From Nitrospira sp. (lineage in GTDB: Bacteria; Nitrospirota; Nitrospiria; Nitrospirales; Nitrospiraceae): a stretch of 64,000 bases of DNA. The notes beneath the pieces are model-generated. The model saw nothing but the letters and a program-made list of their open reading frames with translations. It did not search any database and was not told where the DNA came from. The DNA is taken from assembly GCA_022226955.1 (NCBI GenBank), contig CP092079.1, positions 2,426,419 to 2,490,418 of the forward strand, given 5' to 3'. Positions 38,412 to 46,478 of this stretch are shown in pieces; the first letter of the stretch is position 1; the number at the start of each line of letters is the position of its first letter. Made by a program: the position numbers and the translations under genes.

Positions 38412-38456
38412 TAGCGGCACTCCTTTCGTCGTTGCGATTCGACCGATTCACATTCG

Positions 38457-39356
38457 TTACGCCCGTCCGGCACAGAGCAGATCGGCTAAGGCATCGCCAA
38501 TTCGCTGACCGGTATAGTTCTCAAAAAAGGTAAACCCCGGGCTGGTATTGACCTCGAAACAATAATAGGCGCCAGCCGGCGTCCGGCGAAAATCGATTCC
38601 GCTCAGGCTCAATCCCAAGCCTCTGGCGAGACCGAGACAGCGGGCCTGAATACTCTGCTCCAATTCGACGGCTCGCATGGTGCGCTGCTTGTCCTCGCGA
38701 CCGGCATACCGGTAATCCGTCCCGTCCGACAGCACCTCGGTCGCGAACAAACGGTCTCCCACCGTATGCACGCGCAGATCCGCGCCTGGAATCGTTTCTT
38801 GCAACTGCACGGGGCAGGAGCGGATGTGTTCCAGGCGGGGAAAATCAGCCGGCGTCAACGGCCTCACAATCGACCGTTCCGCGCTGATGGATTTGTAAAT
38901 GACGCGCCCCTGGCACTCGTCATAGAACCGGCGCGCTTCTTCCGGCACCATCGTCACCAGTGTCTTCGGAACCAGGAAGCCGGCTTGCTCAATCAGCTGT
39001 TGCTGATAGGGCTTCGACATGTTCGTATGCCCGGCCTGGCGCCGGTTCACAACCAGGACTGAAAGACTCTCGGCAAACTCCCAGAGTGTCGTCGCGAGGA
39101 TTCTGGCCCTCGGAGACGAGGCCGACCGGGCGCCGACTCCACGCAAATACACCGCATCAATACTGGCGGCATCGATAACCTGCTGGCCGAGACGGATGTG
39201 CTCTACAATCCTACGGCCATCGCTCGACCAGGACACATCCCAATCCTGCCCTTCCGAATCCGGATGGACGAGCATGAGATCAGCGTTCCGGACCGCAAGC
39301 CGGGCGCACACATTCGCAAGCACTGAGTCGGCCATCGGTCCCATGAGAAGAATCAT
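38457..39356 (-). CDS. ATP-grasp ligase (RimK/MvdD-like), putative RiPP-modifying enzyme
   Basis: A 299-residue ATP-grasp protein. It has the acylphosphate-forming site with SGIDFRR (Asp metal ligand) and FEVNTSPGF (Glu and Asn ligands), plus the nucleotide-binding VIYKSIS stretch. ATP-grasp enzymes of this type make amide or ester bonds, for example in microviridin maturation. GAGGAG lies upstream of ATG 39356, which overlaps the second ATP-grasp gene by 77 nt. It lies next to a PqqD protein and a precursor, so peptide ligation or macrocyclisation is the natural guess. Confidence 0.8.
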   Translation of the reverse strand: MILLMGPMADSVLANVCARLAVRNADLMLVHPDSEGQDWDVSWSSDGRRIVEHIRLGQQVIDAASIDAVYLRGVGARSASSPRARILATTLWEFAESLSVLVVNRRQAGHTNMSKPYQQQLIEQAGFLVPKTLVTMVPEEARRFYDECQGRVIYKSISAERSIVRPLTPADFPRLEHIRSCPVQLQETIPGADLRVHTVGDRLFATEVLSDGTDYRYAGREDKQRTMRAVELEQSIQARCLGLARGLGLSLSGIDFRRTPAGAYYCFEVNTSPGFTFFENYTGQRIGDALADLLCAGRA

Positions 39357-40272
39357 CCTGCGACAGGCTCCTCTGTTCAGAAAGGTATTCGAGCAACTGC
39401 TCCGCAATCTGCTGCTGCGCGTCCTGCGGACAACGCCAGAAGTTCGGCGTGCCGCTGATATCGAGACACCAGAGGTCTCCGCTGGGGTCGATCACAATCT
39501 GACACTCAGCAAAGGTGAGCCCTAACGCGCGCGCGAGATCACAACAACGCGCGGTGTGAGCGGACAGCACCTCCACCGGCTGCGACACCGCCTCGCCGGA
39601 ACGAAGGACCGTCGCCACCGCTCGCTCGCCCGCCACATAGACCGTCGCCTGCTGCCCAGGCGGAACGGTTTGAAGCGACACCGCCTGTTGTTCCATGACT
39701 TGGCGGATCTGCTCGGCCCCATCCTGCGCTTGCAGGAACCGCCCCGGCTCACTCGATCCAAGAGGCTTAAGATAGGCCGACCCGCCCCAAGCCGTGAATT
39801 GCTGCAAGGCATCGGCTTGGCTGGACGTGTAACGGACTGCGGGAAGAAGAAATCCATGCGCTGGCGCGAGCGGGGCCAACAGCGGGCTTCCCGAAAGAAG
39901 TGTGGGCCTGCCGCCGGGAACCGGCCGATTGATCACTGGACAGGGCATCGCATTCAGGAAGGCCAGCCAGGCCGCGGTGGCCTCCTTCGTCACATAGTCG
40001 GCGTCGGCATCCGACAGCCCCTCAAGATTCACACGTAATGGGAACGGAAGCCGAGTGAAAATTCCCGTGAGGGTTTCAAGAGTAATTCTCTGCCCATTGA
40101 TCTCCAGAAATCCTTGGATGACCGACTCTTTGGCCGAAACCGGCCAATTAAGCAGAACCTTATCCAGCAGCTGCAGGGGTTCAACCCAGCAGACATCGCT
40201 CCCTGTTCGTTGAGCTTCTCGATGGATACGCGCTGCCCAGGGGTCGGTTGAATCGGCAAGAATGAGAATCAC
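39280..40272 (-). CDS. ATP-grasp-like protein with altered metal-binding residues
   Basis: About 330 residues, clearly related to the neighbouring ATP-grasp (VILILADSTDPWAARIH at the start), but in the metal-binding region it reads FAECQIVIDPSG and CLDISGTPNFW. The acidic/Asn ligands seen as GIDF and FEVN in the other protein are thus changed or lost. It may be an inactive partner. The GTG at 40272 has GGAGAGGAG upstream; an ATG lies 33 nt earlier. It follows the ABC exporter after a structured 180-nt spacer. Confidence 0.72.
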   Translation of the reverse strand: MILILADSTDPWAARIHREAQRTGSDVCWVEPLQLLDKVLLNWPVSAKESVIQGFLEINGQRITLETLTGIFTRLPFPLRVNLEGLSDADADYVTKEATAAWLAFLNAMPCPVINRPVPGGRPTLLSGSPLLAPLAPAHGFLLPAVRYTSSQADALQQFTAWGGSAYLKPLGSSEPGRFLQAQDGAEQIRQVMEQQAVSLQTVPPGQQATVYVAGERAVATVLRSGEAVSQPVEVLSAHTARCCDLARALGLTFAECQIVIDPSGDLWCLDISGTPNFWRCPQDAQQQIAEQLLEYLSEQRSLSQDDSSHGTDGRLSACECVRPACGPER

Positions 40273-40351
40273 TGGAGATGACTCCTCTCCGGCGCCTGAA
40301 TTCAATGGAGTAGCTGCGTGAAAAATCTCAAGGCGCGCCAGGCCTTCGAGA

Positions 40352-40436
40352 AGAATAGCCCCAGCCTGGCACCCTGCCTAGACCACTAGAAGCGGGGCTT
40401 CCCCTACATAAGTCTGTACGTAGGGGGAGCTATTCT
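40352..40436. promoter_or_regulatory. Structured spacer with two mutually exclusive hairpins
   Basis: GCTTCCCCTAC (40397-40407) pairs with GTAGGGGGAGC (40420-40430) in an 11-pair hairpin. The same right arm can alternatively pair, through GCTATTCT (40429-40436), with AGAATAGCCCC at 40352-40362. The spacer lies between the ABC exporter gene and the ATP-grasp genes, so it may tune expression of the modifying genes. No clear promoter was identified in it. Confidence 0.4.
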
Positions 40437-40485
40437 AAGAGATGCGGCAAGAAGATGAAAGAGCGCACGATCTGAAACAGGAGGA

Positions 40486-42297
40486 TTACTGGTAGTGCTG
40501 CGCTTGGGTGAGGAATAGTGAGGCATAGAGGCCTTGGCGCCCCATCAAGTCATCGTGCGAACCCTGTTCCACGATCTGACCGCGATCCACGACGAAAATT
40601 CTGTCGGCCATCTTAACCGTGGAGAGTCGATGGCTGATTAAGATGGCTGTCCGTCCTTGCGCCAGTTCATGGAACCGTTCAAATAACTCCGCTTCTGCCT
40701 TGGCATCCATGGCGCTGGTCGGTTCGTCGAGAATCAGGACCTGGGAATTGCGGAGAATCGCCCGGGCCAGGGCCACCTTCTGCCATTCTCCGATACTCAG
40801 CTCATGCCCTCCATCGAATAGCTTCCCCAGCAAAGACTCGTAGCCCTTCGGCAACCGCTCAATGGTCTCATGAACACCGGCTTGCTTGGCCGCCTGCACG
40901 ACCGTCGGCAATGCGATATCGGATGCCTGCACCCCCAATGCGATGTTGTCTTTGGCGGAAAACTGAAACTTCACAAAGTCCTGAAAAATTCCGCTGACCG
41001 CGCCACGGACGTCGGCGATGGCATAGTCGCGAAGATCCGCCCCATCGATCATAATGCGCCCGCTCGTGGGATCATACAGACGGCACAAGAGCTTCACTAA
41101 GGTCGTTTTTCCAGCGCCGTTGGCGCCGACAAACGCCACATGCTCGCCAGGCCTGATCGTAAACGTGAAGTCGCGAACCGCCACCCGTTCTTCATGGGGA
41201 TATTGAAACGAGACCCGCTCGAACCTAATCCCCTGCCCGAGCGAGGCGGGAAACCGCCGCGGCTGAACCGCTTCAGGCAGCTTTGAACGAATCGCGAGAA
41301 ATTCATTCAGCGTCGTCAGAAAGAGATTGCTCTCATACAAATTCGACACACTCCAACCCAACCCTTCGAGAAACCCCGAGGCCCGCTGGATCGCCTGAAA
41401 GAACATGACGAGATCACCGACCGTCAACAGTCCATGAAACGTTCTTACTGCCACAAAGCTGTAGACTCCGAAGACGCCCGCCACTCCCACAATCTGCGCC
41501 GCCAGCCCGAACAGCGCCCACCGGCGCTCCAGCGCAATCCGCTCCTGGCGCAATATCGTCCGCGTCTCGCGGAACCAGTCTCGCAACCGAGGGCCGAGAT
41601 CGAACAAGCGAACTTCTTTGGCGGCGGTGGCCTGCGTCAACAGCATATTGACGTACCAGGCTTTCCGTTCCAGCGGCGTCCGCTCGCGCTCCCAGGCAAA
41701 CAACCGGTTGGATTGCTGCAACCGGACCAAGAAATACGGAATCGCCGTCAGCGCAAGGACCGGAATGACCGCCCAATGCAGCCACCAGAGAATGCCCGCC
41801 ATCGCCAGCAGCGAGATGCCATCCTGGAAACATTGCAAGAGCGCGTTGAGAATTGCGGTGGGACGATAGGGCGCTTCCTGCTGCGCCCGGTGCAGCGTAT
41901 CTTGATACCGCGCATTCTCGTAATACTCGAGATCGACCTCGACAGACTTCGCCTGCAGCAGCGCATGCATATGATCGGTGACGACCTGGGCGTGAATCCT
42001 GGAAATCAAAGAAGCGGCAACCGTGAGCAGGGCACTGATCACCGCGGCCCCTGCCAGTCCCGCGAGAATCGTTGCAATGGGAGTTAACGAGGCATCCGGC
42101 GAAGGAACCTTAATTTCCTCCGTCACCGCATCGATCAATAACTTCGTCAGGTACAGCACGGCCAGCGGCAACAACCCCTGGACCACCCGTACAGCAATGC
42201 TGCCGACCGCGAGGCTCGGACTGCTCTGCCAGACAAAGGAGAGGGCATACCGAAGCGTCTGAAGAAACGGCCGTATGCGAAGCAGCAAACTATTCAT
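40486..42297 (-). CDS. ABC exporter, fused permease-ATPase (putative RiPP exporter)
   Basis: A 603-residue half-transporter: six transmembrane helices (about 20-320) followed by an ATPase domain with Walker A GANGAGKTT, signature LSIGEWQKVALARA and Walker B VLILDEPTSAMD. No C39 peptidase domain, so the protease must be separate (the B2-like protein). The type corresponds to lasso-peptide exporters (D proteins). It is 27 nt downstream of the B2-like gene. It should export the mature peptide. Confidence 0.88.
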   Translation of the reverse strand: MNSLLLRIRPFLQTLRYALSFVWQSSPSLAVGSIAVRVVQGLLPLAVLYLTKLLIDAVTEEIKVPSPDASLTPIATILAGLAGAAVISALLTVAASLISRIHAQVVTDHMHALLQAKSVEVDLEYYENARYQDTLHRAQQEAPYRPTAILNALLQCFQDGISLLAMAGILWWLHWAVIPVLALTAIPYFLVRLQQSNRLFAWERERTPLERKAWYVNMLLTQATAAKEVRLFDLGPRLRDWFRETRTILRQERIALERRWALFGLAAQIVGVAGVFGVYSFVAVRTFHGLLTVGDLVMFFQAIQRASGFLEGLGWSVSNLYESNLFLTTLNEFLAIRSKLPEAVQPRRFPASLGQGIRFERVSFQYPHEERVAVRDFTFTIRPGEHVAFVGANGAGKTTLVKLLCRLYDPTSGRIMIDGADLRDYAIADVRGAVSGIFQDFVKFQFSAKDNIALGVQASDIALPTVVQAAKQAGVHETIERLPKGYESLLGKLFDGGHELSIGEWQKVALARAILRNSQVLILDEPTSAMDAKAEAELFERFHELAQGRTAILISHRLSTVKMADRIFVVDRGQIVEQGSHDDLMGRQGLYASLFLTQAQHYQ

Positions 42298-42324
42298 GGA
42301 GATTCAAATGCGTCTGTTTTTGCC

Positions 42325-42798
42325 TCAGATAACCGCCGTCGTCCCCTTCCGTGGGCGCACAGGCGGCACGAGATCCCGGTTGACTAGGGGACCAGGAGGG
42401 AATGAGTAGGTCACGGTGAACTGCTGCCAATACCGGCCAGGCTCGTGAAACGGCTGATGATCCAGCATCAACCAAGCATGGCCATCGAGACCGGTCCCAT
42501 CCTTTCTCACTCCGCAATGAAACGACACCGGATAGCCCGATCGTGTGGCGAACCAATACAAGGCCAACGATCGGGGAAAACAATTCCCTTTTGCATTGTA
42601 GGGGAAGAGCTGGAGCCATCGATCTAGATAGTAGACCAGGTCTTCAAATCGCGCCGGATCGGGATTCCCGGAAAGCACGGCTGGCTGCAGTCGCTGCAAC
42701 ACCCTCGGAAGACTTTCGCCGCGTAATCGAAAACGAATCCACGACACCACCGCAGCCACCTGCAACAGCAGCCAATACTTTCTCGCTATTCGCTTCAT
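42325..42798 (-). CDS. Lasso-peptide B2-type transglutaminase-like protease
   Basis: A 157-residue Transglut_core3 protein of the family that removes lasso leader peptides. The catalytic triad is apparent: Cys73 (GNCFPRSLALYW), His107 (GHAWLML) and probably Asp113. The ATG at 42798 is chosen because it gives the normal family length; a much longer open frame upstream overlaps the nucleotidyltransferase gene. It has a membrane-like N-terminal segment (YWLLLQVAAVVSWIRF). Works with a PqqD partner in known systems. Confidence 0.88.
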   Translation of the reverse strand: MKRIARKYWLLLQVAAVVSWIRFRLRGESLPRVLQRLQPAVLSGNPDPARFEDLVYYLDRWLQLFPYNAKGNCFPRSLALYWFATRSGYPVSFHCGVRKDGTGLDGHAWLMLDHQPFHEPGRYWQQFTVTYSFPPGPLVNRDLVPPVRPRKGTTAVI

Positions 42799-42893
42799 CG
42801 TAGGCTCAGTCGGCCCAATCGCAGGACGCGCTCCCGCAATCGCGTGCCTTTCTAGACGACAACCCCTCACACACCCGAGAGAGCCCGTGGCCA

Positions 42894-44117
42894 TCAGCGG
42901 CCATGATCGACCCATCGATTGATTGTGCCGCGAATGGGAGAGGGGACCAGATTCCTCACCGCGCGCTGGCAGGGCCGGACAAGATGCGACAATTGCGCCA
43001 GCCGCTTCCCACGGGAAAACCAGCTTGGCGGAGCCTCCACGATTGACGAGCCGTCCCGGCACAGTGCCAGGCCGAATCGCCATTGCTCCCACCAAGTGTC
43101 TTTCAACGAAAAATAGACGGCCACTGCCTGCTCCTCGCTGACACCGTTCCTGGGATTCGCCAAAAGACTCGCCGGCATACGCTCGGACAACATCTGAATA
43201 TCGGAATCGGCCGAATAGCGGTCGTGGACCGATTCTGGGATCGGCGCATCTAGCACCCGATGGGCCAGGGCCAATCCGATGTGCATAAGCCGCAGGCAAC
43301 GCCAGGCCTTCGCCTGTGAAAAAACCCTGGCCCAATCGAGGTTCGGATGCGAACGGAGCAATTCAGCGACATCGCACACCCACTTGAGCTGTTCCCAAGC
43401 ATGCTTCGATCCATGCACACAGAGAAGAATCAGAAGTTCCTCAGGCGCCAGCGTGTGAACCGTCGACTTTCCCAGCACCATCGGCGTCCGATGTGCCCAG
43501 AACTCCGGACGATCCAGTTGAAAGGCAAAATGCTGATGCGCCATCACCCACTGAAGATCGACTCTGAATAGGCTGCGCGTCTTGATAAACACATTGTAGG
43601 GGCCCTCTTCGTGCTCCGCTTCCGCTGGGTCGGTCGAAGGGTCTTTTCGCTCATACCCCTGAGCAAGCAATACCGCTTGCGCGGCCCCAACCGCAGATTC
43701 TGGAATCAAGAGATCGAGATCGCTGAAATCACGAAGCGTCAGATCGCCATAGGCGGACAAGGCTAAGGTCGCGCCTTTAATGGGCACAACCGGGACATTC
43801 CGCGCGGCAAATGCATCGCACAAGTTTCCCAGTTCCTGCGCAAGCGATCGGCTCAGCAAGGCACAGGCTTGTGTTTTTTGGCGCAGCTTCGCCAGCACAT
43901 CGCCCGGCACGAGCGCGGGACAGATAGTCGAAATATTCCGATAGAAAAGCGGAAGCACGCCGTGAGACGTGGCGAGATCCAGCAGCTGTCCCCAATTCAG
44001 CGGCTCCTGGATCCGCGCGCAGATCCGCGCGCGCAGTTCCTCGGTCAGGTGCGTGCGCGCGCAGCACACCAGCAACTCCGCTTCAGGCAACCACGGGAAT
44101 TGCCGTGCGACCTTCAT
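42894..44117 (-). CDS. NTP_transf_5 nucleotidyltransferase-like protein, copy 1 (RiPP locus)
   Basis: A 407-residue PF14907 member. It has the nucleotidyltransferase pattern VVPIKGATLALSAYGDLTL, followed by RDFSDLDLLIPES with two acids, typical of polymerase-beta-fold enzymes. Also ELLILLCVHGSKHAWEQLKW. Often found beside lasso B1/B2/kinase genes, with unknown or nucleotide-transfer function. ATG at 44117 overlaps the kinase stop (ATGA). More intact than copy 2. Confidence 0.8.
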   Translation of the reverse strand: MKVARQFPWLPEAELLVCCARTHLTEELRARICARIQEPLNWGQLLDLATSHGVLPLFYRNISTICPALVPGDVLAKLRQKTQACALLSRSLAQELGNLCDAFAARNVPVVPIKGATLALSAYGDLTLRDFSDLDLLIPESAVGAAQAVLLAQGYERKDPSTDPAEAEHEEGPYNVFIKTRSLFRVDLQWVMAHQHFAFQLDRPEFWAHRTPMVLGKSTVHTLAPEELLILLCVHGSKHAWEQLKWVCDVAELLRSHPNLDWARVFSQAKAWRCLRLMHIGLALAHRVLDAPIPESVHDRYSADSDIQMLSERMPASLLANPRNGVSEEQAVAVYFSLKDTWWEQWRFGLALCRDGSSIVEAPPSWFSRGKRLAQLSHLVRPCQRAVRNLVPSPIRGTINRWVDHGR

Positions 44118-45133
44118 CGCCCCTTCTCCAGCAGCGGGGTGATCAGTTTCGGCAAATCCAAGATATCGCGGCCGAAATGCAGTCGGTAACAATCGACTTG
44201 CTGTACAAGTTTCGCCAGCACTTTGAACTCCCGCCGAGCGACCTCTTGATCGTAGACCAGCAAGGCTTGCGGCAAGAGCGCCTCCAGCGCCCGGCTCTTG
44301 GGAAGCAGTTCAAGATGGCTCTTCGGTGCATCGACGACATGGGGAAACAACACAAGCGCGGGCTGGCAGCGCTCACCGACCGCCGTCCGATAGAGGTCTT
44401 CGGCATAAAAAAATCGTTTGGGCACACCTGGATGGAGCACCTGCTCCGATGCCGACTGCAGTTCTGGGAAAAACTGCACCGTGGCATCGGTGACATTGAT
44501 CTTGATCGGAAACGGCAGCACTTCCACCTGCGCTCCGGAATCCTGCAAGAGTGGATGATCGTCCGATAGATAGCGATAGCCGGACCGAAGTAAGGAGATA
44601 AACGAGGTGGTTTTCCCGCGGCCGCTGTTGCCGGGAATCAAGATGGCGCGACCGCTGTACTCCAGCGCCGTCGCATGAATCGTATAGAGCCCGCGGCGCC
44701 GCAATAATTCAATCAACGCCAGGTGAAATAGATATTCGATCAGGTTGGAGGACAGCCGCTCGGGATTTATCACATACCCCTCGGCTTGGCCCTGCGCGCC
44801 GTCGATCACTAACACCCCGATCTCAGGAAACTCTGCGATCAGAAGCCCCTGATCCGCACTCACCTTGTAGGCCAGTCCGGTCGCTCGCCGATCCCCGACC
44901 GCCTCACCCGTACCGGCCGCCAACTGCCGCGCCGAAGCGGAAATTGTAAAGGGAACCTCGGCCAGATTCTTCACTTGTCGAAAACGAAGAGTCAGCACCG
45001 CATCGGCATCGAACGCATCGTTCAGGCGAAAATGCCGCAACAACTCGTTCACCGGTTGCGCCAGAATCGGCACATCCGTCTCATATCTGACCGCCGTGCC
45101 ATAGAGTGAATAGCGATATTCAACCATGCTCAT
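44114..45133 (-). CDS. HPr-kinase-like protein (lasso-peptide kinase type)
   Basis: About 340 residues. The C-terminal half has Walker A GNSGRGKTTSFISLL, preceded by IHATALEYSGRAILI, as in HprK-like proteins. Related HprK-like kinases phosphorylate the C-terminal Ser of lasso precursors. The N-terminal half (beta-rich, DADAVLTLRFRQ) is of unknown use. Several ATGs lie at 45127-45157; 45133 is about 11 nt after a GAGG. Precursor A1 has a Ser next to its last residue, which could be a target. Confidence 0.78.
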   Translation of the reverse strand: MSMVEYRYSLYGTAVRYETDVPILAQPVNELLRHFRLNDAFDADAVLTLRFRQVKNLAEVPFTISASARQLAAGTGEAVGDRRATGLAYKVSADQGLLIAEFPEIGVLVIDGAQGQAEGYVINPERLSSNLIEYLFHLALIELLRRRGLYTIHATALEYSGRAILIPGNSGRGKTTSFISLLRSGYRYLSDDHPLLQDSGAQVEVLPFPIKINVTDATVQFFPELQSASEQVLHPGVPKRFFYAEDLYRTAVGERCQPALVLFPHVVDAPKSHLELLPKSRALEALLPQALLVYDQEVARREFKVLAKLVQQVDCYRLHFGRDILDLPKLITPLLEKGR

Positions 45134-45232
45134 TTCTACCATACCCTCAGGATTCAACCGACGTATTTCGCGCTACCACGCCGTTGCAAGGAGATGGGCC
45201 GGCCCGCCATTTAGCGAGCCGACCCCTTCACA

Positions 45233-45364
45233 TTAATCGTTATTCCACCAGCGGCGCGGCCTCTTGTCATCACAATTGTAGCCTGACTGACCCGCCGTAA
45301 TGTCGCGCAACAGTTCGTGTTTCTCTACCGCTGGCTGGACATACTGTTCTTTCTTCTGTTCCAT
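45233..45364 (-). CDS. RiPP precursor peptide A2
   Basis: A 43-residue peptide with GAGGAGG in front of its ATG. Leader: MEQKKEQYVQPAVEKHELL followed by RDITAG. If cleavage follows TA, the core is GQSGYNCDDKRPRRWWNND, with Asp at core positions 8 and 9 and one Cys at position 7. This fits an 8- or 9-residue ring from the N-terminal Gly. The Arg/Trp-rich tail is unlike the other copies. It lies between A3 and the kinase gene. Confidence 0.82.
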   Translation of the reverse strand: MEQKKEQYVQPAVEKHELLRDITAGQSGYNCDDKRPRRWWNND

Positions 45365-45430
45365 TTTGTATTACCTCCTCAATTTATATAGACGGCACAA
45401 TCTCCGTGAGCCCGCTACCCCTCAGGGACG

Positions 45431-45553
45431 CTACTTCTCCTGGCACTGAAGTGTTCTGCAAGGCTGCTGCCCAGAGTTTCCCGCCGTAATGTCGCGCAAC
45501 AACTCATGCTTCATCACCATCGGCTGGGCACACTGCTTTTTCTGTTGTTCCAT
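45431..45553 (-). CDS. RiPP precursor peptide A3
   Basis: A 40-residue peptide; ribosome site AGGAGGTGA overlaps the stop of PqqD copy 2, with ATG 6 nt later. Leader: MEQQKKQCAQPMVMKHELL followed by RDITAG. Presumed core GNSGQQPCRTLQCQEK has two Cys and no Asp or Glu at positions 7-9, so a standard lasso ring is not possible; a disulfide or another linkage would be needed. Same leader as A2 and A4. Confidence 0.82.
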   Translation of the reverse strand: MEQQKKQCAQPMVMKHELLRDITAGNSGQQPCRTLQCQEK

Positions 45554-45559
45554 TTTTCT

Positions 45560-45913
45560 TCACCTCCTTTCCTGTTCAAGTAGCCCCTCCTGAACCAATT
45601 CATTGGCCAGGTTGACAAGGTCGTCGAGGGCTCGCTCGGATGCGACCTCAAACTGGTCGCCGATAACCGCATGAATATCGCCCATCGTGTTCCGCCCCGT
45701 GCAATGCTCCCAAATCACACTCCCCAGCCGATTCAAGGTGTAGTACCGGCCGCTGCTCAGGTCCAACAGCACTGTCTCTCCATCCATCGTCGTACCTTGC
45801 ACGTCGGGACTTGGTCGCAAAACGATGCGATCAAGTTGCGTCCGATCGATTGAACCGTGGATCGAAGATTCTGCCGCACCGGACAATATCGTCGTAGCTG
45901 AGATCTCTACCAT
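45560..45913 (-). CDS. PqqD-type peptide-recognition protein (RRE), copy 2
   Basis: A 117-residue protein with VQGTTMDGETVLLDLSSGRY, YTLNRLGSVIWEHCTG and ANELVQEGLLEQERR, closely paralogous to copy 1 but with a shorter N-terminal extension. AAGGAGG precedes the ATG at 45913. Its stop overlaps the ribosome site of precursor A3, so enzyme-recognition and precursor genes are translationally coupled. Confidence 0.88.
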   Translation of the reverse strand: MVEISATTILSGAAESSIHGSIDRTQLDRIVLRPSPDVQGTTMDGETVLLDLSSGRYYTLNRLGSVIWEHCTGRNTMGDIHAVIGDQFEVASERALDDLVNLANELVQEGLLEQERR

Positions 45914-46358
45914 CTGCCATCCTCCTTGCCGGTCGCTGCCCGGCTTTTCGACTGCGCCTAGGAGCCGCTATACCAGCATCGACTACCTGCATCGACTTCC
46001 GCTCGCCATCGCGACAGACTGTCGTCTTCTTCAAGAAAGGTAGCCTGACATTGGGATCTTGCCTATACCCCAAAGGCCTGATGAAGTACCCCACCTTGGT
46101 ATATGGCCAGGGGTGGGACTGCGTGCAACAAGGCCTTGAGGGCAAGACTTTCAGGCTTGTCGAGCCAGGCGAGCAAGCGCCTAGCAAGCTTTGTGGCTCT
46201 CAGAGAAACTCTGGAGTGAAACCTGAGACAGAGACCATGACAGGCAAATCAGATGAGAAGATACGAGGCGAGAGTATTCCCGGCACAACAACAGAAGCTA
46301 GGCACCAACAAGATAAGCTGGCCGATCCTCGAGAACCGGCCAGCCCATTAGTTCGTTA
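45914..46358. other. Intergenic region between precursor A4 and PqqD copy 2
   Basis: A 445-nt stretch with no gene that I can support. On the minus strand, 14 nt after the A4 stop, GCTGGCCG (46337-46344) and CGGCCAGC (46317-46324) form an 8-pair hairpin with a 12-nt loop, followed by TTATCTTGTT, so it may be a weak terminator or stabiliser of the A4 mRNA. The rest shows no recognisable motif apart from several short AAGGCC/GGCCTT segments. Confidence 0.45.
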
Positions 46359-46472
46359 CTACTTATCGCAATTCCTATCACAACCAGGGATAGATTGCTT
46401 CGCCGTGATGTCGCGCAACAACTCGTGCTTCACCATCACCGGCTGAACATACTGCTCTTTCTGTTGTTCCAT
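46359..46472 (-). CDS. RiPP precursor peptide A4
   Basis: A 37-residue peptide preceded by AGGAGGTGA, with the ATG 6 nt past an in-frame TGA. Leader: MEQQKEQYVQPVMVKHELL followed by RDITA. The presumed core, KQSIPGCDRNCDK, starts with Lys instead of Gly and has Cys at 7 and 11 and Asp at 8 and 12. It lacks the N-terminal Gly of lasso peptides. It is the most upstream precursor, 445 nt from PqqD copy 2, and sits behind a PqqD gene stump. Confidence 0.82.
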   Translation of the reverse strand: MEQQKEQYVQPVMVKHELLRDITAKQSIPGCDRNCDK

Positions 46473-46478
46473 TCTTCT

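Noticed and set aside
45831..46187. A 118-codon minus-strand frame upstream of PqqD copy 2 as an extra gene
   Set aside because: It overlaps the PqqD coding region in another frame and has no ribosome site or recognisable sequence.
34263..46472. Calling the RiPP locus a standard lasso-peptide cluster
   Set aside because: The required asparagine-synthetase-like cyclase is not in the window, and two of four cores lack the N-terminal Gly or the acid at position 7-9.
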